A DNA stretch of 8,181 bases from Spirochaetia bacterium UBA5368 (GCA_002407865.1 DHPI01000038.1:59518-67698), one strand, 5' to 3'; positions 1 to 7,366 are shown, numbered from the stretch's first letter. A program made the numbers and translations. The notes: generated by a model not told the origin, from the sequence alone.

Positions 1-1
1 G

Positions 2-1339
2 GCATACCGGAATAAAAACGAATTTGATACGCGGTTGGCTGGCGTCAAGCCGTCCGATGTGGCATCGATTCTCTATACATCGGGTACAACGGGAAACCCC
101 AAAGGCGTTATGCTGACACATAGTAATTTCGTTTCGAACGTGCGGCAGATTGTTCACGGTATCAGGGATTACGTCTCGGATAACGACATTTTTCTCTCGT
201 TCCTGCCGCTGTCGCATTCGCTTGAGCGCACCGCCGGATACTATTTCCCCCTTGCTGTCGGCGCGAAGGTCGCGTTCGCGGAAAGCTTTCAGACGATCCA
301 GCAGAATTTCACGGAAATCCGCCCAACATGGATAATCAGCGTCCCGCGGCTGTACGAGAAGATCCACGCGGGCATCCTCGCGACTGTTGCCGGTTCGCCT
401 CCGCTGAAACGGGCGATACTGCGATGGGCGCTCAGGCAGGCCGCGAAAAACCTTCCATACGTATGCCGGTGCCGCCAGCGACGCGGCTTTTTTGCGTATC
501 GGTATTCCCTGGCCGACAGGCTGGTGTTCTCGAAGCTCAAGGCGCTTCTCGGCATGGACCGGTTGCGCGTATCCGTATCGGGCGGTGGGCCGCTGTCCGT
601 ATCCGACGCGGAATTTTTTCTCGGCATGGGCCTGGTCATCCTTGAGGGATTCGGCCTGACGGAGACGACGCCGGTTACCAATTTCAACAGACCGTGGCTG
701 ATCAAACCGGGCACGGTCGGCCCCGCCGTGGCGAACACGATTGTAAAAATCGCCGACAACGGTGAGATGCTGGTCAAGGGCCCGCAGGTGATGAAGGGCT
801 ACTATAAAAATCCAGCCGCTACCCGCGATGTGTTTACCAGCGACGGGTTCTTGAAAACGGGCGACATGGGAATGATCGACGAAGACGGCTACCTGTCGAT
901 TACCGGCCGCATCAAGGATATCATCGTCACCTCGGGAGGAAAGAACATCTCTCCGCAAAACATAGAGAACAGCCTCAAGACGTCGCGGTTCATCGAACAG
1001 GTTGCGGTAATCGGCGACCGGCGTAAATATCTCTCTGCGCTCATCATACCCGCGATGGATGAGCTTCGCAAATGGGCCGGTGGTGCGAATGGTGGAAGCG
1101 TGGTTTCGGAAGAACTTCTGCGCGATCCAAAGGTGATTGCCCTGTTCAGCGACGAGGTGCGCGCGCATACAAGGCGGTTTTCCCGCGTGGAGCAGATCCG
1201 TAAGTTTACGCTTCTTCCGGGCGAATGGACGCAGGCCGGCGGCGAGCTGACGCCGACGCTGAAAATACGGCGAAGGGCCATCGAGGAGAAATACGCGGAT
1301 ATTATTCGCGATATGTATCCGCCGGAGGACGTAATGTAG
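2..1339 (+). CDS. Long-chain acyl-CoA synthetase (AMP-forming), 5' end missing
   Basis: This enzyme activates a fatty acid with ATP to an acyl-adenylate and then forms acyl-CoA, feeding lipid synthesis or breakdown. The frame is open at the left edge and 445 residues are visible; the N-terminal part lies outside the window. The TTG at 35 is internal, because coding-like sequence continues upstream of it. Visible motifs of the ANL superfamily (numbered from base 2) are the phosphate-binding YTSGTTGNPKG at 25-35, GFGLTETTPV, the hinge-region TGDMGMIDEDGYLSITGR, and a C-terminal LTPTLKIRR whose lysine matches the catalytic lysine of the small domain. The insert around SLADRLVFSKLKALLG and the EGFGLTETTP segment resemble the long-chain (COG1022, FAA1/FadD15-like) branch rather than acetyl-CoA synthetases. 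The C-terminus looks complete. Chain-length preference cannot be read from sequence. Confidence 0.93.
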   Translation, partial: AYRNKNEFDTRLAGVKPSDVASILYTSGTTGNPKGVMLTHSNFVSNVRQIVHGIRDYVSDNDIFLSFLPLSHSLERTAGYYFPLAVGAKVAFAESFQTIQQNFTEIRPTWIISVPRLYEKIHAGILATVAGSPPLKRAILRWALRQAAKNLPYVCRCRQRRGFFAYRYSLADRLVFSKLKALLGMDRLRVSVSGGGPLSVSDAEFFLGMGLVILEGFGLTETTPVTNFNRPWLIKPGTVGPAVANTIVKIADNGEMLVKGPQVMKGYYKNPAATRDVFTSDGFLKTGDMGMIDEDGYLSITGRIKDIIVTSGGKNISPQNIENSLKTSRFIEQVAVIGDRRKYLSALIIPAMDELRKWAGGANGGSVVSEELLRDPKVIALFSDEVRAHTRRFSRVEQIRKFTLLPGEWTQAGGELTPTLKIRRRAIEEKYADIIRDMYPPEDVM

Positions 1340-1340
1340 A

Positions 1341-1380
1341 CGCGCTTCAGTTCCGGTTTCTGCGCGACAGTTGTTTTTTT
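1341..1380 (+). terminator. Possible weak intrinsic terminator after acyl-CoA synthetase
   Basis: Just after the stop codon, CGCG (1341-1344) can pair with CGCG (1363-1366). CAG (1348-1350) can pair with CTG (1360-1362), leaving a three-base bulge and a nine-base loop. A run of seven T lies at 1374-1380, with a few bases between stem and run. The bulge and offset T run make it weaker than a textbook terminator, so some read-through into the SDR gene is plausible. Confidence 0.4.
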
Positions 1381-1445
1381 AATTGAAAAATCCGGCGTTA
1401 TGCGGGATGCTGATCCCGTTATATTGTAATGATCAGGAGAAGCAT

Positions 1446-2207
1446 ATGGGCGGGCTCTGGTATAATCTTGAAGGAAAGGTCGTGGTTGTTACCGGCGGCA
1501 GCCGTGGAATCGGCCTGGAGTTGGCGAAACAGCTTGTTGCGCAGAAGGCGAATGTGGCGATCTGCGGGCGCAAAAAAGAGGGGCTTGACGCGGCGCTGGC
1601 GGAAATAAACGGCGGGGATGCCGTGCTGGCCGTGCAGGCGCATATCGCGAAGGAAGAAGATGTCGACGCGATGTTCGATGCCGTCGTGAAAAAATTCGGA
1701 AAGGTCGACGTGCTCGTCAATAACGTGGGGATGAACCTCCTGACCGGTTCGGTTGTCGATACCGAGCTTGCGACATGGCAGAAAATAATGGAATCGAATC
1801 TTACCGGCACGTTCCTCTGTTCGCGGAAGGCGGGGCGTGTTATGCGCGAACAGAAGGCCGGAAAGATAGTGAATATTTCGTCGATCGCCGGCAGAAAGGC
1901 GTCGCCCGGGATGGGCATTTACGGCATTGCGAAGGCGGGCATAGAGATGCTGACGAAGGTGCTCGCGTTCGAGCTGGCGCAGCACAATATACAGGTGAAT
2001 GCGGTGGCGCCATGCATGGTGCGCACAAATTTCAGCAAGCCGTTCTGGTCGAACAGCGATATCTATGCGGAAATAATAAAAACGATTCCGCTGGGGAGAA
2101 TCGCGGAAACCGCCGACGTGATACATCCGGTGCTGTTTCTCTGTTCCGATGCGTCGAATTTTATCACCGGGCAGGTGGTGCTTGTGGACGGCGGTACGAC
2201 AGCCTGA
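1446..2207 (+). CDS. SDR-family NAD(P)-dependent oxidoreductase, FabG-like
   Basis: A cytoplasmic classical short-chain dehydrogenase/reductase of 253 residues, normal for the family. It has the Rossmann dinucleotide motif TGGSRGIG at 16-23, NNVG at 92-95, structural and catalytic Asn118, Ser146 in NISS, and Tyr159 and Lys163 in YGIAK. The full Asn-Ser-Tyr-Lys tetrad is thus present with the usual 13-residue Ser-Tyr spacing. Arg42, after the second strand (ICGRKK), suggests NADP(H) preference. The C-terminal FITGQVVLVDGG is typical. I chose ATG 1446 because AGGAGA (1435-1440) lies five bases upstream; a TTG 63 bases earlier has no such site and would add residues before the family's usual start. 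The substrate is not evident. It could be 3-oxoacyl-ACP reductase-like, and the acyl-CoA synthetase next door hints at acyl metabolism, but many SDRs with other substrates look the same. Confidence 0.93.
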   Translation: MGGLWYNLEGKVVVVTGGSRGIGLELAKQLVAQKANVAICGRKKEGLDAALAEINGGDAVLAVQAHIAKEEDVDAMFDAVVKKFGKVDVLVNNVGMNLLTGSVVDTELATWQKIMESNLTGTFLCSRKAGRVMREQKAGKIVNISSIAGRKASPGMGIYGIAKAGIEMLTKVLAFELAQHNIQVNAVAPCMVRTNFSKPFWSNSDIYAEIIKTIPLGRIAETADVIHPVLFLCSDASNFITGQVVLVDGGTTA

Positions 2208-2226
2208 GCGCGCGGCGAGGAAAATA

Positions 2227-2256
2227 TTGCTTTTTTCCAAAACTTTTTATTCTAAT
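2227..2256 (+). promoter_or_regulatory. Weak sigma-70-like promoter candidate before the 54-codon gene
   Basis: TTGCTT (2227-2232) and TCTAAT (2251-2256) are separated by 18 bases in the AT-rich gap after the SDR gene. The -10 matches TATAAT at five of six positions, but the -35 is poor. This would place a start site near 2263, upstream of the ribosome binding site of the gene at 2291. It is a guess from consensus similarity only. Confidence 0.22.
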
Positions 2257-2290
2257 TAATCAGGAGAATGCCGATTAGAGAGGTGGGGGT

Positions 2291-2455
2291 ATGGAAATAC
2301 AGCATATAAGCGGGCCGGATGTTGTTCCGCGCGGGGTTAGCGTTCAGAACCCGCCGGAACCCGAAGCCGCGCGGGTGGAAAACAATACAGAGACAAAAAC
2401 GGTGAATACCGTGAAGGAAGAATCGAAGGGAAATTATATAGATGTCCATGCATAA
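2291..2455 (+). CDS. Small hypothetical protein, 54 aa
   Basis: A 54-codon reading frame from ATG 2291 to TAA 2453-2455, beginning MEIQHISGPDVVPRG and ending GNYIDVHA. A purine-rich ribosome binding site (GAGAGGTGGGGG, about 2278-2289) precedes the ATG, and an in-frame TAG at 2276-2278 blocks any longer start. The protein is hydrophilic and rich in Glu, Asn, Val, Thr and Pro, with no signal peptide, membrane helix or cysteine; it is probably largely disordered. I do not recognise the family. Its stop overlaps the AAGGA ribosome binding site of the next gene, only nine bases away, which supports real translation and coupling. The evidence is the ribosome binding site, the spacing and protein-like composition, not homology. 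Confidence 0.6.
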   Translation: MEIQHISGPDVVPRGVSVQNPPEPEAARVENNTETKTVNTVKEESKGNYIDVHA

Positions 2456-2464
2456 GGATTTTCA

Positions 2465-3277
2465 ATGGCGATAACGAAAGCGGAAAAATCACTCTATAAC
2501 GAATACATAAAAGATTTCAAAACCGAGAAAGATCAGGCATATGGAAAAATTGCCGGACTGAAAAAAAAGAGAAAGGAATTCCCCCGAATCACAGCATACT
2601 ACACGCTCGAAACCATCGTTGAATTGCTCAAGGTTGTAATGCTGAACATCAATATGAGCGACGCCTCACTGGAAATACTCAAGATTAAAAATGAAGCAGC
2701 GCTTAACGATGCGCGAAAGGATTTTTACCGCGTTCTCCAGAGCATGGAAGATCTTGTGGGAAACGATATCGACAGGTCGCTCAGGGAAAACGAGGAGTAT
2801 CTCGCCCATCTCGACAAAATCAATCCCCGGCAGATACTAAAATTGCTTCAGAGAATTCACTATGTCCTTGCCACATTAAAGGATAAAATCGGCGAGACCT
2901 CCAAGTGGAAGTGGTCGTTTGTGGATTTTCAGGCCCGGCTTGCGGTAATAACGAAGAATTTCATTAACTTTTCCGAGGTGCAGAAGTTCCGCGATCCGCG
3001 CACGGAGTTTTACCGTGAGCGACAGGAGCTTTTGCATATCTGTAAGCAAAGTCTGCGCGAAGCCGCCCAGCAGTACCGCAGTAAATACGAACAGTCCACA
3101 AAGGTCCCCGGCGACCTGTTAAAATCGATAGAATTTCTTTCCGTGTTGCGCAAAATTTATGTTCTTTTTGGCGAATCCGAAGATGCCACTAAGATCAAGA
3201 TTACTATCGATGCCATGAGGGCTCGCCTTGAAGCGGACGAAAAGGAAAAAGAGAAAAAAAATCCAAAAAGTAGCTGA
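2465..3277 (+). CDS. Hypothetical all-helical protein, 270 aa
   Basis: A 270-residue soluble protein with ATG 2465 preceded by AAGGA (2454-2458) six bases away, overlapping the stop of the 54-codon gene. The sequence is rich in Lys, Glu, Leu and Arg and looks almost entirely alpha-helical, with a charged N-terminal helix (about 1-40) containing KKKRK and a charged KEKEKK tail. No signal peptide, membrane segment, zinc site or nucleotide-binding motif is visible. Distinctive stretches that look like conserved family signatures are SKWKWSFVDFQARL (Trp148 and Trp150) and FRDPRTEFYRERQELL (starting near 175). I cannot assign a named family or function. It ends 65 bases before the CIRCE element and has no obvious terminator, so read-through into hrcA is possible. 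Codon use appears a little more A-rich than in the SDR gene, not enough to argue for transfer. Confidence 0.88.
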   Translation: MAITKAEKSLYNEYIKDFKTEKDQAYGKIAGLKKKRKEFPRITAYYTLETIVELLKVVMLNINMSDASLEILKIKNEAALNDARKDFYRVLQSMEDLVGNDIDRSLRENEEYLAHLDKINPRQILKLLQRIHYVLATLKDKIGETSKWKWSFVDFQARLAVITKNFINFSEVQKFRDPRTEFYRERQELLHICKQSLREAAQQYRSKYEQSTKVPGDLLKSIEFLSVLRKIYVLFGESEDATKIKITIDAMRARLEADEKEKEKKNPKSS

Positions 3278-3299
3278 TTTTTCCCGCAAAACATATACA

Positions 3300-3328
3300 T
3301 TTAAAATAATTTGACTTGACGATATAAT
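3300..3328 (+). promoter_or_regulatory. Probable sigma-70-type promoter of the hrcA operon
   Basis: A perfect -10 TATAAT (3323-3328) lies 17 bases downstream of TTTAAA (3300-3305, four of six matches to TTGACA), giving a start site near 3335, just before CIRCE. An overlapping alternative is TTGACG (3316-3321) with TAAATT (3339-3344), also 17 bases apart, whose -10 would run into the left CIRCE arm. Either fits HrcA repression by blocking polymerase. The sequence does not decide between them. Confidence 0.55.
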
Positions 3329-3342
3329 TTGTTTTATGTAAA

Positions 3343-3375
3343 TTATTAGCACTCATTGTTGTAGAGTGCTAATAA
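3343..3375 (+). promoter_or_regulatory. CIRCE operator (HrcA binding site)
   Basis: The sequence has TTAGCACTC (3346-3354), a nine-base spacer (3355-3363) and GAGTGCTAA (3364-3372), an exact match to the CIRCE consensus TTAGCACTC-N9-GAGTGCTAA. Symmetry continues three bases on each side, giving perfect 12-base arms (3343-3354 and 3364-3375). CIRCE is the known operator of the repressor HrcA, which is encoded immediately downstream, so autoregulation of the chaperone operon is expected. The element ends eight bases before the preferred hrcA start, so in the mRNA it would also form a stem-loop beside the ribosome binding region. Confidence 0.97.
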
Positions 3376-3383
3376 GAGCTGCG

Positions 3384-4448
3384 ATGATGATTATGAACAA
3401 TGAAGGAATACAGGAAAGGCAATTAGACGAACGGGAAGCGGCTGTTCTCGGGGCAATTGTGTACGAGTTTATAACCTCGGGCAAGCCGGTGGGATCGAGG
3501 TCGTTTGTGAGGAAATATTCCTTTTCCGTTTCGCCGGCCACAATGAGAAATATCATGTTCGACCTTGAGCGGCTGGGATATCTTATGCAGCCGCATACGT
3601 CGGCGGGGCGCGTGCCGACTGACAAGGGTTACAGGTTTTACGTTGATTCGCTGCTCGATACGTACGAATTCGTAATGAATGAGAAGATCAATGTTAAAGA
3701 AGAATTCATAAAGCGCGAATTGCAGTTGGACAAGATATTCGAGTCGTTGACGAAAACGATGTCGCTTGTTTCCAGGTACGCGGGTGTTGTGCTGACGCCG
3801 AAGCCCGATTTTACCGTGGTGAAGCATATCGAGCTTGTGTTGCTTGACAACAACGATGTGTTGATGATTCTTGTGACGAGAAACGGCATTGTCATTAACA
3901 AGCGGATTGTGGTTTCGACGAACCTGACGCAGGACGATCTGTATAAGTTTTCCAAATACCTGACAATCGAGCTGGGCGGATATTCGCTTTTCGATATCAA
4001 AAAGGATATATTCGAGAAGTTGCGCGCGCAGATGGTTGCGGAAATGGACAAGGATATGGCGCTCGATATCGCCCAGCTTGCCCTTTCCGAAAGCGATGAG
4101 CCCGAGTTATATATTGACGGCATCGAAAACCTTCTGCACATACCCGAAATGATAGAGGCCGAACGTCTCCGCGGCCTTCTGCGCCTGGTCGAGCAAAAAA
4201 AGGTGCTGAAGGAGATCATGGAGAAAACCATGGGGAAGGATGGCGTGAATACGCTTATCGGCGAAGAGATTCAGGAGGCCGAGGTGTCGGGTTGCAGCAT
4301 CATATCGTCATCATATAAAATCGGCAATAAAAGCGTCGGCGTTGTCGGCGTTATAGGTCCCACCAGGATGGATTATGAAAAGGTGGTGCCGCTTGTTGAC
4401 TATACAGGGAAGGTTTTTTCCGAGTTTTTAACGAAAATGTCAAAGTAA
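3384..4448 (+). CDS. hrcA: Heat-inducible transcription repressor HrcA
   Basis: HrcA is a dimeric DNA-binding repressor that shuts off chaperone genes through CIRCE; in studied bacteria its activity depends on the GroEL chaperonin. Counting from ATG 3384 the protein is 354 residues, near the usual size. The N-terminal winged helix-turn-helix shows PVGSR (35-39), SPATMRNIM (50-58) and the family signature HTSAGRVPTDKGYRFYV (71-87). The GAF-like C-terminal domain ends with GVVGVIGPTRMDYEKVVPLVDY. A longer reading from GTG 3366 would start inside the CIRCE arm and is unlikely. ATGs at 3384, 3387 and 3393 are all in frame. The only Shine-Dalgarno candidate is a weak AAGAG (3374-3378) that overlaps the CIRCE arm, suggesting modest translation of the repressor. 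It is first in the operon, ahead of grpE. Confidence 0.97.
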   Translation: MMIMNNEGIQERQLDEREAAVLGAIVYEFITSGKPVGSRSFVRKYSFSVSPATMRNIMFDLERLGYLMQPHTSAGRVPTDKGYRFYVDSLLDTYEFVMNEKINVKEEFIKRELQLDKIFESLTKTMSLVSRYAGVVLTPKPDFTVVKHIELVLLDNNDVLMILVTRNGIVINKRIVVSTNLTQDDLYKFSKYLTIELGGYSLFDIKKDIFEKLRAQMVAEMDKDMALDIAQLALSESDEPELYIDGIENLLHIPEMIEAERLRGLLRLVEQKKVLKEIMEKTMGKDGVNTLIGEEIQEAEVSGCSIISSSYKIGNKSVGVVGVIGPTRMDYEKVVPLVDYTGKVFSEFLTKMSK

Positions 4449-4478
4449 CCGACGGGCGTTGCGCTGCGTGCCGTACCG

Positions 4479-4517
4479 AATATTCTTTCTCCCCGGGAGG
4501 GCTGGAAGAATATTTTT
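4479..4517 (+). terminator. Stem-loop with T run between hrcA and grpE (attenuator or processing site)
   Basis: AATATTCTT (4479-4487) is perfectly complementary to AAGAATATT (4506-4514). Two more pairs, one of them G-T, can extend the stem to 11, closing a 14-base loop that itself holds a short CTCC/GGAG hairpin. A run of five T (4513-4517) overlaps and follows the right arm. The stem is AT-rich, so as a terminator it would be partial. It could reduce transcription into grpE-dnaK, or protect or direct cleavage of the mRNA so that hrcA is expressed less than the chaperones. Processing around hrcA has been described in other dnaK operons such as that of Bacillus subtilis. Confidence 0.5.
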
Positions 4518-4552
4518 ATATGCAGGGAGAGTATTGTTTTGCAGGGGGATGA

Positions 4553-5311
4553 ATGATGAAAGACACCCAGAATAATGAAAAGGAACACGAGGGAACGGAT
4601 CTGAAAACGAAAAATGTAACACACGGCAATGCGCCAGAAAAAAACGGTGCGAATGGCGCCGGAGAAACAACACACGTGAATGCCGCTGTAGACGCCGATG
4701 CGGCGCAGGCGGCAGCCAGCGATAATGCGGAGGCGATGAAAGAGTCGCTGAAGAAGACGACCGAGGAACTCGGCAAAAGCAGGGAAGAGATTGATTCCCT
4801 TAAAGATATTATGAAACGCCGCCAGGCCGATTTCGAGAATTATAAAAAGCGCATGTTGAAATCGCAGGATGACTTCAGAAAGATGGCGGTGAAGGATATG
4901 GCGTTTGATATTATCACGATTAACGACGATCTTCACAGGGCCATCGAAGCCGCCGAGTCGGTTGTTGTGGTGGACAAAGCGGAGAATGGTGAGAACACGA
5001 AAAAGGCGTTTATCGACGGTGTTGCGATGATATCCAGACGGATAGAGGATATGCTTCGTAAGTACGGCGTTGTCGAGATTGAATCGCTGAATATGGATTT
5101 CGATCCGCGCTTCAACGAGGCCGTTGAGATAGAGGAGAGCGATGGCGTTGAAAAGGATACGATCACGAAGGTGTATCTGAAGGGATTCGCGCTGGGCGAT
5201 TATGTGGTGCGCGCTGCGCGCGTAAAGGTGACACGCCCTGTACAGGGCAGGGCGTCGAATGACGGCGCGAAGGCGCAGTCGGATGAAAATGGAGAAACTA
5301 CTATCAAATAA
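4553..5311 (+). CDS. grpE: GrpE, nucleotide exchange factor for DnaK
   Basis: GrpE dimers release ADP from DnaK and so reset its substrate-binding cycle in the cytoplasm. The 252-residue reading has a hydrophilic, low-complexity N-terminal stretch (about 1-60, rich in Ala, Asn, Asp, Glu and Thr). It is followed by a long coiled-coil helix (about 62-120, including RRQADFENYKKRM), a helical segment, and the C-terminal beta domain from about 171 to 229 (YGVVEIESLNMDFDPRFNEA, then YLKGFALGDYVVRAARVKVTR). A polar tail of about 23 residues follows. It is longer than the roughly 190-200 residues common for GrpE, mainly because of the N-terminus. AGGGGG (4543-4548) lies four bases before ATG 4553 and seven before ATG 4556, so the true start may be the second codon. 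dnaK follows after 40 bases with no terminator between. Confidence 0.96.
   Translation: MMKDTQNNEKEHEGTDLKTKNVTHGNAPEKNGANGAGETTHVNAAVDADAAQAAASDNAEAMKESLKKTTEELGKSREEIDSLKDIMKRRQADFENYKKRMLKSQDDFRKMAVKDMAFDIITINDDLHRAIEAAESVVVVDKAENGENTKKAFIDGVAMISRRIEDMLRKYGVVEIESLNMDFDPRFNEAVEIEESDGVEKDTITKVYLKGFALGDYVVRAARVKVTRPVQGRASNDGAKAQSDENGETTIK
5233..5255. repeat. 14-bp perfect palindrome nested in competing hairpin, 3' end of grpE
   Basis: GCCCTGTACAGGGC (5235-5248) is a perfect palindrome. Overlapping it, ACGCCCT (5233-5239) also pairs with AGGGCGT (5249-5255) around a nine-base loop, so two mutually exclusive foldings are possible. It lies in codons for the tail just after the conserved GrpE domain. 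It may be coincidence in coding DNA, an mRNA structure, or a protein-binding site. Confidence 0.45.
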
Positions 5312-5351
5312 GATAATTCGTTAATTCTTAAACAATCAAGGAGAAAATAGT

Positions 5352-7286
5352 ATGAGTAAGATTATCGGGATTGACCTTGGCACAACTAATTCATGTGTGG
5401 CCGTGATGATGGGGGGAGAGCCTGTCGTCATTCAGAATTCCGAAGGTCAGCGGACCACTCCGTCCATAGTGGCGTTTACCGATAAAGGCGAACGATTGGT
5501 GGGCCAGGTGGCAAAAAACCAGATCATTACAAATCCGGAGAATACTATCCGGTCGATCAAGCGTTTTATGGGCCGAAATTTTGCCGAATTGCAGCAAGAG
5601 CTGAAAATGGTCCCGTTTACTGTGCTTGACGACAGCAAAAGCGGCGTTAAGGTAAAGACAATGGCCGGCGAGTTTACACCGCAGGAAATATCGGCCCGCG
5701 TGCTGCAGAAGATGAAACAGACCGCGGAGGATTTTCTCGGCGAGCCTATCACGCGTGCGGTTATCACCGTGCCGGCGTATTTCAACGATTCGCAGCGGCA
5801 GGCGACGAAGGACGCGGGCAAGATCGCGGGATTGCAGGTGGAGCGGATCATCAACGAGCCCACCGCGGCGTCGCTGGCGTATGGGCTTGACAAGAAGAAG
5901 GTGAACGAGAAAATCGCCGTCTACGACCTTGGCGGCGGCACGTTCGATATATCGATTCTCGAACTCGGCGACGGGGTATTCGAAGTTAAATCGACGAACG
6001 GAAATACGCATCTCGGCGGCGATGACTTTGACCAGCGTATCATGCTGTGGCTGATTGCCGAATTCAAGAAGCAGACGGGCATCGATGTGTCGAACGACAA
6101 GATGGCGCTGCAGCGCCTCAAGGAAGGGGCTGAAAAGGCGAAGATAGAGCTTTCCAGCAAATCGCAGACGGAAATCAACATTCCGTTCCTCACCGCCGAC
6201 CAGAGCGGCCCGAAACATCTCATTATGACGCTTACGCGGGCGAAGTTTGAGCAGCTTGTTGAGGATTTGATCGAGTCGACAAAGGATCCCTGCATGAAGG
6301 CGTTACAGGATGCCGGCCTTTCGGCAGCCGATATCGACGAGGTTATTCTTGTCGGCGGCTCCACCCGTATTCCGTCGGTGCAGGAGCTCGTCAAGAGGAT
6401 ATTCGGCAAAGATCCGCACAAGGGAGTCAATCCCGACGAGGTTGTCGCGATCGGTGCGGCCATCCAGGGTGGTGTGCTCGCCGGCGATGTACACGACGTG
6501 CTGCTGCTCGATGTGACGCCGCTTTCACTTGGGATTGAAACGCTTGGCGGCGTGATGACAAAGCTCATTGAGAGAAACACGACGATACCGACCCGCAAGA
6601 GCCAGATATTCTCCACCGCCGCCGATAGCCAGCCGGCCGTGTCGATACACGTTCTGCAGGGTGAGCGCGAACTGTCGGCGCAAAACAGAACGCTTGGCAG
6701 GTTCGACCTTGTGGGCATTCCGCCCGCGCCAAGGGGAGTTCCGCAGATCGAAGTGACATTCGATATCGACGCAAACGGGATTGTGCATGTTTCTGCGAAA
6801 GATCTCGGTACCGGCAAGGAGCAGAAGATACGGATTGAATCGTCGAGCGGATTGAACGAAGACGAGATCAAGAAGATGGTCAAGGACGCCGAACTCCATG
6901 CCACCGAAGACAAGCAATTGCGCGAGAAGATTGAGGCGAAGAACGAGGCCGATACGCTGATTTACTCGCTCGAGAAGCTGTTGCGGGAAAACGAAGCGAA
7001 AGTCGACGCGTCCGAGAAGCAAACAATCGAGTCGGAAATAGCAAATCTCCGCACGGCGATGGAATCCGACGACATCAACGCTATCAGGGCCGCGAAATCC
7101 CGGCTTGAGCAGGCGTCGCATAAGTTTGCCGAGAGGATATACCAGGAGTCGGCGGCGCAGTACGCGAATGCCGATAAGGCATCGGCATCCCAGACGAGCG
7201 ACAGTGCGCAGCAGCAGTCGTCCGCTTCCGGCGACGACAAGGTTGTTGACGCGGATTACGAAGTTGTGGACGATGACAAGAAGTAA
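5352..7286 (+). CDS. dnaK: Chaperone DnaK (Hsp70)
   Basis: DnaK binds exposed hydrophobic peptides in the cytoplasm and releases them in an ATP cycle driven by DnaJ and GrpE. The protein is 644 residues, a normal full length. The nucleotide-binding domain shows [15 protein letters not shown] (4-18), DLGGGTFD (192-199, with Thr197 equivalent to E. coli Thr199) and [11 protein letters not shown]. The interdomain linker VLLLD is at 383-387. The beta-sandwich substrate domain follows ([34 protein letters not shown]), then the helical lid and a Ser/Gln/Ala-rich tail ending [12 protein letters not shown]. The N-terminal lobe has the extra segment (about 75-110) found in diderm DnaKs. AAGGAG (5338-5343) lies eight bases before the ATG, the best ribosome binding site in the operon, consistent with DnaK being the most abundant product. 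A strong terminator follows. Confidence 0.99.
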   Translation: MSKIIGIDLGTTNSCVAVMMGGEPVVIQNSEGQRTTPSIVAFTDKGERLVGQVAKNQIITNPENTIRSIKRFMGRNFAELQQELKMVPFTVLDDSKSGVKVKTMAGEFTPQEISARVLQKMKQTAEDFLGEPITRAVITVPAYFNDSQRQATKDAGKIAGLQVERIINEPTAASLAYGLDKKKVNEKIAVYDLGGGTFDISILELGDGVFEVKSTNGNTHLGGDDFDQRIMLWLIAEFKKQTGIDVSNDKMALQRLKEGAEKAKIELSSKSQTEINIPFLTADQSGPKHLIMTLTRAKFEQLVEDLIESTKDPCMKALQDAGLSAADIDEVILVGGSTRIPSVQELVKRIFGKDPHKGVNPDEVVAIGAAIQGGVLAGDVHDVLLLDVTPLSLGIETLGGVMTKLIERNTTIPTRKSQIFSTAADSQPAVSIHVLQGERELSAQNRTLGRFDLVGIPPAPRGVPQIEVTFDIDANGIVHVSAKDLGTGKEQKIRIESSSGLNEDEIKKMVKDAELHATEDKQLREKIEAKNEADTLIYSLEKLLRENEAKVDASEKQTIESEIANLRTAMESDDINAIRAAKSRLEQASHKFAERIYQESAAQYANADKASASQTSDSAQQQSSASGDDKVVDADYEVVDDDKK

Positions 7287-7297
7287 ACATACAGCGG

Positions 7298-7324
7298 AGA
7301 GCGGGCGGAAAGCCCGCTCTTTTT
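7298..7324 (+). terminator. Strong intrinsic terminator after dnaK
   Basis: AGAGCGGGC (7298-7306) pairs perfectly with GCCCGCTCT (7312-7320) around a five-base loop, and a run of five T (7320-7324) follows at once. This is a textbook Rho-independent terminator, beginning 12 bases after the dnaK stop. It should end most transcripts from the CIRCE promoter before dnaJ. Confidence 0.93.
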
Positions 7325-7366
7325 CGCGGGCCGGCCGTGAAAGGCGCGTGAAACGTTATGCGATGC

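Noticed and set aside
1383..1445. Longer N-terminus for the SDR gene from TTG 1383
   Set aside because: No ribosome binding site and 21 extra residues unlike SDR N-termini; ATG 1446 has AGGAGA five bases upstream.
2219..2238. GGAAAA/TTTTCC inverted repeat after the SDR gene as a terminator
   Set aside because: A six-pair AT-rich stem with no T run after it; too weak to call.
1419..2240. Long minus-strand open frame antisense to the SDR gene
   Set aside because: It mirrors the codon pattern of a gene with full SDR motifs, and its translation shows no recognisable domain.
2268..2309. 13-codon frame starting ATG 2268 after AGGAGA
   Set aside because: The ribosome binding site is only about one base from the ATG, and the frame overlaps the better-supported start at 2291.
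3266..3287. AAAAA...TTTTT symmetry at the end of the 270-codon gene as a terminator
   Set aside because: Only A-T pairs and no GC stem; unlikely to terminate transcription.
3366..3383. hrcA start at GTG 3366
   Set aside because: The codon lies inside the right arm of CIRCE and has no ribosome binding site; ATG 3384 is better placed.
5921..6913. 330-codon minus-strand open frame opposite dnaK
   Set aside because: Serine- and proline-rich translation typical of an antisense shadow; dnaK on the + strand is unmistakable.
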